From positions 5,952,001-6,016,000 of the forward strand of contig NZ_CP051685.1 in assembly GCF_012849555.1 (NCBI RefSeq): DNA of 64,000 nucleotides, given 5' to 3'. A program made the position numbers and the translations under genes. This document shows positions 25,244-33,429 of this stretch, in pieces. How positions within the stretch are numbered: position 1 is the first letter of the stretch; each line of letters begins with the position of its first letter. A model generated the notes under the pieces. The model worked only from the letters and a program-made list of their open reading frames with translations, had not been told where the DNA came from and did no database searches. Origin of the DNA: Massilia forsythiae (GTDB lineage: Bacteria; Pseudomonadota; Gammaproteobacteria; Burkholderiales; Burkholderiaceae_D).

Positions 25244-26572
25244 ATGCGTGACGAAAGCAAGCCGGCATTTCTCGAACAGCTCACCAGCAAGCTGCGTGAC
25301 CGCACCGCCGTCATCGGCATCATCGGCCTGGGCTACGTCGGCCTGCCGCTGACGCTGCGCTACGCCGAGGCGGGTTTTCGCGTCCTCGGGATCGACATCG
25401 ACGGCGCCAAGATCGAACGCCTGAACCGCGGCGAAAGCTACATCAAGCACATCGCCGGCAGCGACATCGCCGCCGCCCGCGAGCGCGGCTTCGAAGCGAC
25501 CACCAACTTCACCCGCGCCGGCGAGCCGGACGCCCTGATCATCTGCGTGCCGACCCCGCTCAACGCCTACCGCGAGCCCGACCTTTCCTTCGTGCTGGAT
25601 ACCGCCGACGCCCTGCTGCCCTTCATGCGTCCCGGCCAGGTGCTGTCGCTGGAAAGCACCACCTATCCGGGCACCACCGACGAGGAGCTCAAGCCGCGCC
25701 TGGAATCGCGCGGCTTCGTCATCGGGCGCGACACCTTCCTGGTGTTCTCGCCCGAGCGCGAAGACCCCGGCAATCCCGATTTCCATACCCGCACCATTCC
25801 CAAGATCTGCGGCGGCGCCACCGCGGCCTGCCTGCAAGCCGGCATCGCCCTGTACAGCCCGGCGATCGACCGCGTGGTGCCGGTCAGCTCGACGCGGGCG
25901 GCGGAACTCACCAAGCTGCTGGAAAACATCCACCGCGCGGTCAACATCGGCCTGGTCAACGAAATGAAGATCATCGCCGACCGCATGGACATCGACATCC
26001 ACGAGGTGATCCGCGCCGCCGCCACCAAGCCGTTCGGCTTCACCCCCTACTATCCCGGCCCCGGCCTGGGCGGCCACTGCATCCCGATCGACCCGTTCTA
26101 CCTTACCTGGAAGGCGCGCGAGTTCGGCCTGCACACCCGCTTCATCGAACTGGCCGGCGAGATCAACAGCGACATGCCGCACTGGGTGGTCGGCAAGGTC
26201 ACCGACGCCCTGAACCGGCGCGGCAAGTCGGTGATGGGCAGCCGCGTGCTGGTGCTGGGCATCGCCTACAAGAAGGACATCGAGGACATGCGCGAATCGC
26301 CCTCGGTCGAGCTGATGGAAATCCTGCGCGACAAGGGCGCCGCGGTGGATTACTCCGACCCCCACGTGCCGGCCTTCCCGCGCATGCGCGAACACCATTT
26401 CGACCTGAAGAGCGTCGAACTGGATGCCCGCACCGTCGCCTCGTACGACCTGGTGCTGCTGGCCACCGCGCACAGCGCCTTCGACTACGACCTGATCGGC
26501 CAGTACGCGAACCTGGTGGTCGACACGCGCGGCGTGTACCTGTCCTCGCTGCCGAACGTCGTCAAGGCCTGA
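25244..26572 (+). CDS. wbpA: UDP-N-acetylglucosamine 6-dehydrogenase, WbpA type
   Basis: 442 aa, UDP-glucose/GDP-mannose dehydrogenase family. Rossmann motif GLGYVGLPLTLRYAEAG, the substrate-binding central domain with NEMKIIADRM, the catalytic Cys in GLGGHCIPIDPFYL, and the C-terminal domain with LGIAYKKDIEDMRESP are all present. WbpA oxidises UDP-GlcNAc to UDP-GlcNAc uronic acid. The next three genes are the B, D and E steps of the same pathway, which supports the substrate. RBS GAGGAAACTC precedes the ATG. Confidence 0.9.
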   Translation: MRDESKPAFLEQLTSKLRDRTAVIGIIGLGYVGLPLTLRYAEAGFRVLGIDIDGAKIERLNRGESYIKHIAGSDIAAARERGFEATTNFTRAGEPDALIICVPTPLNAYREPDLSFVLDTADALLPFMRPGQVLSLESTTYPGTTDEELKPRLESRGFVIGRDTFLVFSPEREDPGNPDFHTRTIPKICGGATAACLQAGIALYSPAIDRVVPVSSTRAAELTKLLENIHRAVNIGLVNEMKIIADRMDIDIHEVIRAAATKPFGFTPYYPGPGLGGHCIPIDPFYLTWKAREFGLHTRFIELAGEINSDMPHWVVGKVTDALNRRGKSVMGSRVLVLGIAYKKDIEDMRESPSVELMEILRDKGAAVDYSDPHVPAFPRMREHHFDLKSVELDARTVASYDLVLLATAHSAFDYDLIGQYANLVVDTRGVYLSSLPNVVKA

Positions 26573-26582
26573 AGGAGCCGCC

Positions 26583-27644
26583 ATGCGCAACTACCCCGCG
26601 CCCATCAACGACCGCAGGATCCGCTTCGCGCTGGTCGGCTGCGGACGCATCGCCAATAACCACTTCGAGGCGCTGCGCCAGCACCACGAGCGGGCCGAGC
26701 TGGCCGGCGTATGCGACGTCGATGCGCGTGCGCTCGACCGCGCGGTGGGCACCACCGGCGCCGCCGGCTACGCCAGCCTGGAGCAGATGCTGCGCGAATG
26801 CGACGCCGACGCCTTCATCGTCACCACACCGTCCGGCCTGCATCCGGAGCAGGCGATCCGCATCGCCCAGGCCGGCCGCCACGTGATCACCGAGAAGCCG
26901 ATGGCCACGCGCTGGGAAGACGGCAAGCGCATGGTGGCGGCCGCCGACGCCGCCGGGGTGCGCCTGTTCGTGGTCAAGCAGAACCGCCGCAACGCCACCC
27001 TGCAGCTGCTCAAGCGCGCCGTCGAGAAGAAGCGCTTCGGCCGCATCTACATGGTCAACCTGAACGTGTTCTGGACCCGCCCGCCGGAGTACTACCGCAG
27101 CGCCAAGTGGCGCGGTACCTGGGAATTCGACGGCGGCGCCTTCATGAACCAGGCCAGCCACTACGTCGACCTGATCGACTGGATCGTCGGCCCGGTGGAA
27201 AGCCTGCAGGCCTACACCGCCACGCTGGCGCGCGACATCGAGGTCGAGGACACCGGCGTGATCAGCCTGCGCTGGCGCAACGGCGCGCTCGGCTCGATGA
27301 ACGTCACCATGCTCACCTATCCGCACAACCTGGAAGGCTCGATCACGATCCTGGGCGAGCGCGGCACGGTGCGCATCGGCGGCGTCGCCGTCAACCAGGT
27401 GCAGCAATGGGAATTCGCCGCGCCCGATCCGGAGGACGACCTGGTCGGCGACGCCAGCTACCAGACCACGTCGGTGTACGGCTTCGGCCACCCGCTGTAC
27501 TACGACAACGTGATCCGCGTGCTGCGCGGCGAAGCCGAACCCGAGACCGACGGCCGCGAAGGCTTGAAATCGCTCGAGGTGCTGGTCGCCGCCTACCAAT
27601 CGGCGCGCGACGGCAAGCGCGTCGCCCTGCCTCTGGAATATTGA
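26583..27644 (+). CDS. wbpB: Gfo/Idh/MocA oxidoreductase, WbpB type
   Basis: 353 aa. N-terminal NAD-binding fold (RFALVGCGRIANNHFEAL), EKPMA motif (HVITEKPMATRWEDG) and C-terminal Gfo/Idh domain with NQASHYVDLIDW. WbpB oxidises the 3-hydroxyl of UDP-GlcNAc uronic acid to a 3-keto sugar, with its cofactor recycled by 2-oxoglutarate. RBS AAGGAG lies 5 bases upstream and the gap from wbpA is 10 bases. Its stop codon lies in the first copy of a 17-base tandem duplication shared with the wbpD start. Confidence 0.88.
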   Translation: MRNYPAPINDRRIRFALVGCGRIANNHFEALRQHHERAELAGVCDVDARALDRAVGTTGAAGYASLEQMLRECDADAFIVTTPSGLHPEQAIRIAQAGRHVITEKPMATRWEDGKRMVAAADAAGVRLFVVKQNRRNATLQLLKRAVEKKRFGRIYMVNLNVFWTRPPEYYRSAKWRGTWEFDGGAFMNQASHYVDLIDWIVGPVESLQAYTATLARDIEVEDTGVISLRWRNGALGSMNVTMLTYPHNLEGSITILGERGTVRIGGVAVNQVQQWEFAAPDPEDDLVGDASYQTTSVYGFGHPLYYDNVIRVLRGEAEPETDGREGLKSLEVLVAAYQSARDGKRVALPLEY

Positions 27645-27663
27645 ACGTGCTGGAGTATTGAAC

Positions 27664-28308
27664 ATGACACTTCCCGATGCATCCCAGGACTGCCGTTCCG
27701 GCGCGGTCCACCCCAGCGCCATCGTCGATGCCGGCGCCGAGCTCGGCGCCGACACCCGCGTCTGGCATTTCTCGCACGTGTGCGCGGGCGCGCGCATCGG
27801 CGCTGCCTGCTCGCTCGGCCAGAACGTATTCGTCGGCAACGACGTCGTCATCGGCGACCGCGTCAAGATCCAGAACAACGTCTCGGTGTACGACGCCGTC
27901 ACCCTCGAGGACGAGGTGTTCTGCGGTCCGAGCATGGTGTTCACCAACGTCTACAACCCGCGCGCCGGCATAGTCCGCAAGGACCAGTACCGGCGCACGC
28001 TGGTGCGGCGCGGCGCCAGCATCGGCGCCAACGCCACCATCGTGTGCGGCGTCACGGTGGGCCGCTATGCCTTCGTCGGCGCCGGCGCCGTGGTCAAGCA
28101 CGACGTGCCCGACTTCGCGCTGATGGCCGGCGTGCCGGCGCGCCAGATCGGCTGGATCAGCCGCTTCGGCGAGCGCCTGGCGCTGCCGCGCCACGGCGAC
28201 GGCGAAGCGCACTGCCCGCACACCGGCGAGACCTACCTGCTGCGCGGCGGCGTCTGCACGCTGGCGGCCGGCGCTGCCCCGGCTTGCGGCCGGCACGCCG
28301 GCGAATGA
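27664..28308 (+). CDS. wbpD: UDP-sugar N-acetyltransferase, WbpD type (left-handed beta-helix)
   Basis: 214 aa. Hexapeptide repeats form a left-handed beta-helix (VHPSAIVDAGAELGADTRVWHFSHVCAG-type repeats from residue 15 to about 150), with SLGQNVFVGNDVVIGD and GAGAVVKHDVPDFALMAGVPAR. WbpD acetylates the 3-amino group made by WbpE. The C-terminal 45 residues hold Cys and His (AHCPHTGETY, TLAAGAAPACGRH) beyond the helix. ATG 27664 with GGAG 9 bases upstream; an upstream TTG is less likely. Confidence 0.88.
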   Translation: MTLPDASQDCRSGAVHPSAIVDAGAELGADTRVWHFSHVCAGARIGAACSLGQNVFVGNDVVIGDRVKIQNNVSVYDAVTLEDEVFCGPSMVFTNVYNPRAGIVRKDQYRRTLVRRGASIGANATIVCGVTVGRYAFVGAGAVVKHDVPDFALMAGVPARQIGWISRFGERLALPRHGDGEAHCPHTGETYLLRGGVCTLAAGAAPACGRHAGE

Positions 28309-28366
28309 CATTGTCCCCGCCGACCACGCGCTCCGAACCAGCCCAATCCAACCCGGCCCGACCATC

Positions 28367-29491
28367 ATGGAATTCATCGACCTCAAGTCCCAGTACCAGG
28401 CAACGCGCGACCTCGTCAACGCACGCATCCAGGCCGTGCTCGACCATGGCCAGTACATCATGGGGCCGGAAGTGGCCGAACTCGAAGCCGCGCTGGCGCA
28501 GTACACCGGCGCGCGCCACTGCATCACCGTGTCCTCGGGCACGGAAGCGCTGCTGATCGCCCTGATGGCGCTCGGTGTCGGTCGCGGCGACGAAGTCGTC
28601 ACCACGCCGTTCACCTTCATCGCCACCGCCGAGGTCATCGTGCTGCTGGGGGCGACGCCGGTGTTCGTCGACGTCGACCCGCTCACCGCCAACCTCGACG
28701 CCGGCCAGCTCGACGCGCGCATCACGCCGCGCACCCGCGCCGTCATCCCGGTGTCGCTGTATGGCCAGCCCGCCGACATGGACGAGATCAACGCCATCGC
28801 CGCGCGCCACGGCGTGGCGGTGATCGAGGACGGCGCGCAGAGCTTCGGCGCCGACTACCGCGGCAGGAAGAGCGGCAACCTGTCGACGATCGGCTGCACC
28901 AGCTTCTTCCCCAGCAAGCCGCTCGGCTGCTACGGCGACGGCGGCGCCCTGTTCACCAGCGACGACGAACTGGCCGGCGCCATGCGCGAGATCCGCCTAC
29001 ACGGCCAGAGCCGGCGCTACGTGCATACCCGGATCGGCGTCGGCGGCCGCATGGACACGCTGCAGTGCGCGATCGTGCTGGCCAAGCTGCCCCTGTTCGA
29101 GTGGGAGCTGCACCAGCGCCGGCGCGCCGCCGCCACCTACGACGCCCTGCTCGGCACGCGCGTGCGCCGTGTCGCCCGGCGCGCCGACCGCAGCAGCGTC
29201 CACGCCCAGTACACGGTCCTGGTCGAGCGGCGCGAAGCGCTGCAGCAGGCGCTGCAGGCCGCCGGCATTCCGACCGCGGTGCACTACCCGGTTCCGGTCC
29301 ACCGGCAGCCGGCCTACGCCGCCCTGAGCGGCGGCGACCCCTGCCCCGCCGCCTGCACGCTGGCCGGCACGGTGATGAGCCTGCCGATGGGCCCATACCT
29401 GACGGACGAGGACATCGGCGCGGTGTGCGCCGCCCTGCTCGATTGCGTGGGCGAGGCGCGCACCGCCGACGCCGCAATCCTGACCGCTTGA
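28367..29491 (+). CDS. wbpE: DegT/DnrJ/EryC1 aminotransferase, WbpE type
   Basis: 374 aa PLP enzyme. MEFIDLKSQY start, SSGTEALLIALMAL, VIEDGAQSFGA, and the PLP-binding Lys in TSFFPSKPLGCYGDGGA. WbpE aminates the 3-keto UDP-sugar from WbpB using glutamate. With wbpA, wbpB and wbpD it completes a route to UDP-2,3-diacetamido-2,3-dideoxy-glucuronate. No WbpI-type 2-epimerase gene lies nearby, so the gluco form may be the end product (inference). Confidence 0.9.
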   Translation: MEFIDLKSQYQATRDLVNARIQAVLDHGQYIMGPEVAELEAALAQYTGARHCITVSSGTEALLIALMALGVGRGDEVVTTPFTFIATAEVIVLLGATPVFVDVDPLTANLDAGQLDARITPRTRAVIPVSLYGQPADMDEINAIAARHGVAVIEDGAQSFGADYRGRKSGNLSTIGCTSFFPSKPLGCYGDGGALFTSDDELAGAMREIRLHGQSRRYVHTRIGVGGRMDTLQCAIVLAKLPLFEWELHQRRRAAATYDALLGTRVRRVARRADRSSVHAQYTVLVERREALQQALQAAGIPTAVHYPVPVHRQPAYAALSGGDPCPAACTLAGTVMSLPMGPYLTDEDIGAVCAALLDCVGEARTADAAILTA

Positions 29492-29504
29492 AGCAACCCC
29501 CATC

Positions 29505-30659
29505 ATGGCCGACATCGTCCACCTGACCTCGGTACACCCGCGCTACGACACCCGGGTGTTCGTCAAGCAATGCCGCAGCCTGGCCGAACGCGGCCACCGG
29601 GTCAGCCTGGTCGTGGCCGACGGCCTCGGCGACGAATGGGAGGATGGCGTACGCATCGTCGACGTCGGCCGCCTGCCCGGACGCGTGAACCGGGTGCTGC
29701 GCACCACGCGCCGGGTGCTGCGCGCGGCGCTGGTACTCGACGCCGACGTGTATCACCTGCACGATCCCGAGCTGCTCCTGGCCGGGCTGTTCCTCAAGCG
29801 CCGCGGCAAGCAGGTGGTATTCGATTCGCACGAAGACGTGCCGGCCCAGCTGCTGGCCAAGCCCTACCTGACGCCGCTGGCGCGGCGCCTGCTGTCCGGC
29901 GCTTTCGGCGTGGTCGAACGCCATGCCTACCCGCGCCTGGACGGCCTGGTCGCCGCCACCCCCTTCATCCGCACGCGGCTGGCGCGCCTGCATCCGAATA
30001 CGGTCGGGGTCAACAATTATCCGCTGCTGCAGGAATTCGGCGCGGCGCCGGACTGGGGTGCCAAGACGCAGGAAGTCTGCTACGTCGGCAGCATCTCCGC
30101 CATCCGCGGCATCCGTGAACTGGTACAGGCGTGCGCACTGCTGGAATCGCCGGCACGGCTGTCGCTGGTGGGCGGCTTCGCCGAGCCGGCGCTGGCCGAC
30201 GAAGTGCGGCGCCTGCCCGGCTGGAAACAGGTGGATGCGCACGGCCACCTCGACCGTGCCGGCGTGCAGCGCGCGATGGCGCGCGCGATGGCCGGGCTGG
30301 TCACGCTGCATCCGGTCGTCAATTACCTGGATGCCTTGCCGGTCAAGATGTTCGAGTACATGGCGGCCGGCCTGCCGGTGATCGCCTCGCGTTTTCCGCT
30401 ATGGCAGGACATCGTCGAAGGCAACCAGTGCGGCCTGTGCGTGGACCCGCTCGACCCGGCCGCCATCGCCGCCGCCATCGACTACCTGTGCCGCCACCCC
30501 GACGTGGCGCGGCGCATGGGAGAAAACGGACGGCGCGCGGCGCATGCCACCTATCACTGGCGCGGCGAAGCCGACAAGCTGGCCGGCTTCTACGAACGCC
30601 TGGCCAATGGCCGCGCCGGTGGCAGCCGGACGCCGTACCCGGCCAAGCGCAGCGCATGA
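29505..30659 (+). CDS. GT4-family glycosyltransferase
   Basis: 384 aa. Two Rossmann halves: N-terminal acceptor domain (HLTSVHPRYDTRVFVKQCRS, VYHLHDPELLLAG, VVFDSHEDVP) and C-terminal donor domain (VCYVGSISAIRGIRELVQA; EYMAAGLPVIASRFPLWQDIVEGNQCG with the E-x7-E-like donor contact). Cytoplasmic, probably adds one sugar of the repeat unit. Acceptor and donor cannot be read from sequence. Ribosome-binding site weak; gap from wbpE 13 bases. Confidence 0.88.
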   Translation: MADIVHLTSVHPRYDTRVFVKQCRSLAERGHRVSLVVADGLGDEWEDGVRIVDVGRLPGRVNRVLRTTRRVLRAALVLDADVYHLHDPELLLAGLFLKRRGKQVVFDSHEDVPAQLLAKPYLTPLARRLLSGAFGVVERHAYPRLDGLVAATPFIRTRLARLHPNTVGVNNYPLLQEFGAAPDWGAKTQEVCYVGSISAIRGIRELVQACALLESPARLSLVGGFAEPALADEVRRLPGWKQVDAHGHLDRAGVQRAMARAMAGLVTLHPVVNYLDALPVKMFEYMAAGLPVIASRFPLWQDIVEGNQCGLCVDPLDPAAIAAAIDYLCRHPDVARRMGENGRRAAHATYHWRGEADKLAGFYERLANGRAGGSRTPYPAKRSA

Positions 30660-30698
30660 GCAACCCGTGAGCACAAAGCAAACCGTGAGCGCCAGACC

Positions 30699-31391
30699 AT
30701 GAACGCCTTCCTCCGCCATTACGAGACCGTCCGCCAGATCCTGCAATTGCCCGTGGCCGACCTGCGCTTCGAAGCGCACATCGAACCGCACGACATTCCA
30801 TCGACCTACCGCAACTTCACCAGGCGGCATCCACGCTACAAGCTGATCCGCAACAAGACGATGGGCGCGGCGCTGATCGACCTCAAGCACTTCGCGAACA
30901 CGCCGGCCTACCTGGATGCGATCCAGGGCAAGAACCAGGGCGCCTGGCACGCCAGGCGCGCCCGCTCGCGCGGCTACGTGTGCACCGAGATCGAGCGCAA
31001 CGAGCATGTCGACGGCATCCACGCCATCAATACGGCGCTGGACAGCCGCCAGGGCCGGCCGATGGACCGCCATTACCTGGAAAAAACCACCCGTTTCGAG
31101 CGCCAGCCGCATTTCAGCTACTACGGCGTGCTCGACGGCAAAGGACGCCTGGTAGCGTACGCCAACGTCGGCCACTACGGCAATTTCGACGCCTTTTCGC
31201 AGCTCATGGGGCTGCGCAACAACGACGGGATCATGCATCTGCTCGTCGTCGACATCGTGTCGCGCCTGATCGAGCGCAACGACGTGCGTTACCTCATGTA
31301 CGACACCTTCTTCGGCGCCCAGCCGGGGCTGCAACAGTTCAAGCGCATCGTCGGCTTCCAACCCTACCGCGCCAAGTACAGCTTGCAATGA
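30699..31391 (+). CDS. Unrecognised GNAT/FemAB-like protein of the polysaccharide cluster
   Basis: 230 aa. I do not recognise a named family. The middle and end resemble an acyl-CoA N-acyltransferase fold: FSYYGVLDGKGRLVAYANVGHYGN reads like the beta-strand pair after which acetyltransferases bind the acyl donor, and YLMYDTFFGAQPGLQQFKRIVGFQPY is typical of the final strand-helix-strand where GNATs end. No signal peptide or membrane helix. Coupled by an ATGA overlap to the deacetylase-like gene that follows, so the two probably act on the same sugar (inference). Confidence 0.6.
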   Translation: MNAFLRHYETVRQILQLPVADLRFEAHIEPHDIPSTYRNFTRRHPRYKLIRNKTMGAALIDLKHFANTPAYLDAIQGKNQGAWHARRARSRGYVCTEIERNEHVDGIHAINTALDSRQGRPMDRHYLEKTTRFERQPHFSYYGVLDGKGRLVAYANVGHYGNFDAFSQLMGLRNNDGIMHLLVVDIVSRLIERNDVRYLMYDTFFGAQPGLQQFKRIVGFQPYRAKYSLQ

Positions 31392-32173
31392 AGACTTTGC
31401 TCAATCGCGTCTATTCGGATTACCTGATGCCGTCCCGCCTGTGCGAGTACGAAGCGCTGCTCGTGCAGGCGCGCCAGTCCGGTTACCGGCAACTGTCGGT
31501 GCGCGACTTCCACCGCGCGATCCGCCAGGAAGGAAGCGACACCGGCAAGGTGGTGGTGCACCGCCACGATATCGACAGCGACCTGCGCACGGCGCGCAAG
31601 ATGTTCGCGCTCGAGGTCAAGCATGGGGTGCGGGCCAGCTATTACTTCCGTTTGAGCACGCTCGACTATGGCTTCATGCGCGCCATCGAGGCTGCCGGCA
31701 GCGAGGCCAGCTACCACTACGAGGAAGTGGCGACCTTCGCCAAGCGCCACCGGCTGCGCTGCGGCAGCCAGGTACGCGAGCGCTTCCCCGAGATCCGCGA
31801 AATGTTCGTGCACAACTACCAGCGCATCCGCGACGATCTCGGCACGCCGCTGGCCACCGTCGCCAGCCATGGCGACTTCGCCAACCGCCGCCTCAAGGTG
31901 ATCAACCACGAACTGCTGCGCGACCCGGACCTGCGCCGGCGCTGTGGCATCGAATGCGAATCCTACGACAGCGAATTGCTGCGCCACTTCGACCTGTACA
32001 TCAGCGACCGGCCGTATCCGGTGTTCTACTTTCCGTTGTCGCCGTTCGAGGCGCTGGGCCGGCACCAGCGCATCTGCTTCCTGACCCATCCGTTGCAATG
32101 GGAAACCAACTGGGTCGACACGACGCGCTGCAACATGGTGCGCCTGGCCGAAGAACTGGCGTGGCGCACATGA
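31388..32173 (+). CDS. NodB-like polysaccharide deacetylase family protein, cytoplasmic
   Basis: 261 aa. The RHDIDSD motif (VVVHRHDIDSDLRTARKMF) matches the metal-binding HDxD signature of WbmS-type deacetylase-like proteins, followed by ASYYFRLSTLDY, a later TVASHGDFANRR and SYDSELL. No signal peptide, so it would act on a nucleotide- or lipid-linked sugar inside the cell. Overlaps both neighbours by 4 bases (ATGA on each side), which places it in a tightly coupled trio with the GNAT-like gene and the next glycosyltransferase. Confidence 0.75.
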   Translation: MKTLLNRVYSDYLMPSRLCEYEALLVQARQSGYRQLSVRDFHRAIRQEGSDTGKVVVHRHDIDSDLRTARKMFALEVKHGVRASYYFRLSTLDYGFMRAIEAAGSEASYHYEEVATFAKRHRLRCGSQVRERFPEIREMFVHNYQRIRDDLGTPLATVASHGDFANRRLKVINHELLRDPDLRRRCGIECESYDSELLRHFDLYISDRPYPVFYFPLSPFEALGRHQRICFLTHPLQWETNWVDTTRCNMVRLAEELAWRT

Positions 32174-33429
32174 ACATCCTGCTGATCAACCACTACGCCG
32201 GCTCGGTGCGCCACGGGATGGAATACCGGCCCTACTACCTGGCGCGCGAATGGGTGCGCCAGGGGCACAAGGTGACCATCGTCGCCTCGTCGGAATCGCA
32301 CGTGCGCACCCAGGCGCCGGCGATGGAAGGCGCCTGGCGCCAGTGCGAGACCATCGACGGCATCGATTACGTCTGGCTGACCACGCCGCCCTACCGCGGC
32401 AATGGCCTGGCGCGCGTGCGCAACATGGCCGCCTTCGTGCTGCGCCTGCAGCGGGAAGGCGCGCGGCTGGCCGACACGTTGAAGCCGGACGCGGTGATCG
32501 CCTCCAGCACCTACCCGCTCGATATCTGGCCGGCGCACCGCATCGCCCGCCGCGCCGGCGCGCGCCTGCTGTTCGAGCTGCACGACCTGTGGCCGCTGTC
32601 GCCGATGGAACTGGGAGGCCATTCGCGGCGCCATCCCTTCATCATGCTGCTGCAAGCCGCCGAGAACTTCGCCTGCCGCCACGCGGACGCCGTGGTCTCG
32701 ATCCTGCCGAAGGTACGCACGCACCTGGAAGCGCACGGCATGGCGCCGCACAAGCTGCACCTGGTGCCGAACGGCGTCGACCCGGACGAATGGCGCGACG
32801 CTGCCTGCGGCGATGCCGAAGGCTTGCCGCCGGTGCTGGACGGTGCACTCGACACCCTGCGTATCCAGGGCCGGTTCGTGGTCGGTTATGCCGGCACCCA
32901 CGGCCTCGCCAACGCGCTCGACACCCTGCTGGACGCCGCCGCCTTGCTGCGCGATCGCCCGGTCGCCTTCGTGCTGGTCGGCGGCGGGCCGGCCAAGCCG
33001 GAACTGGTGCGGCGCGCCGCGGCGCTGGGCCTGGCCAACGTCCATTTCTTCGATCCGGTTCCCAAGGCCCGGGTGCCGGCCCTGTTGCGGCGCTTCGACC
33101 TCGCCTACATCGGCTGGAAGCGCCAGGCGCTGTACCGCTTCGGCATCTCGCCCAACAAACTGATCGACTACATGATGGCGGCGCGTCCGGTATTGCACGC
33201 GGTCGACGCCGGCAACGACCCGGTGCGCGACGCCGCCTGCGGCCTCACCGTGGCGCCGGAAGACCCGCACGCGGTCGCCGACGGCATCCTGACCATGCTG
33301 GCGCTGGGCGCGGACGAACGCACCGCGCTCGGCCGGCGCGGGCGCGCCTTTGCGCTCGCCCACCACACGTATCCGGTCCTCGCACAACGCTTCCTAACCG
33401 CCCTTGCAGGAGAACCCAGCCATGGCTGA
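32170..33429 (+). CDS. GT4-family glycosyltransferase (WbuB-like)
   Basis: 419 aa. Start MNILLINHYAGSVRHGMEYRPYYLAREWVRQGHKV is typical of WbuB/WcaI-type glycosyltransferases; then LLFELHDLWPLSPMELGG, and the donor half VVGYAGTHGLANALDTLL, GISPNKLIDYMMAARPVLHAVD. ATG at 32170 overlaps the previous stop (ATGA); the frame is open far upstream but that is the deacetylase gene in another frame. In related clusters this type transfers 6-deoxy-amino sugars such as FucNAc; specificity here is unproven. Confidence 0.88.
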   Translation: MNILLINHYAGSVRHGMEYRPYYLAREWVRQGHKVTIVASSESHVRTQAPAMEGAWRQCETIDGIDYVWLTTPPYRGNGLARVRNMAAFVLRLQREGARLADTLKPDAVIASSTYPLDIWPAHRIARRAGARLLFELHDLWPLSPMELGGHSRRHPFIMLLQAAENFACRHADAVVSILPKVRTHLEAHGMAPHKLHLVPNGVDPDEWRDAACGDAEGLPPVLDGALDTLRIQGRFVVGYAGTHGLANALDTLLDAAALLRDRPVAFVLVGGGPAKPELVRRAAALGLANVHFFDPVPKARVPALLRRFDLAYIGWKRQALYRFGISPNKLIDYMMAARPVLHAVDAGNDPVRDAACGLTVAPEDPHAVADGILTMLALGADERTALGRRGRAFALAHHTYPVLAQRFLTALAGEPSHG

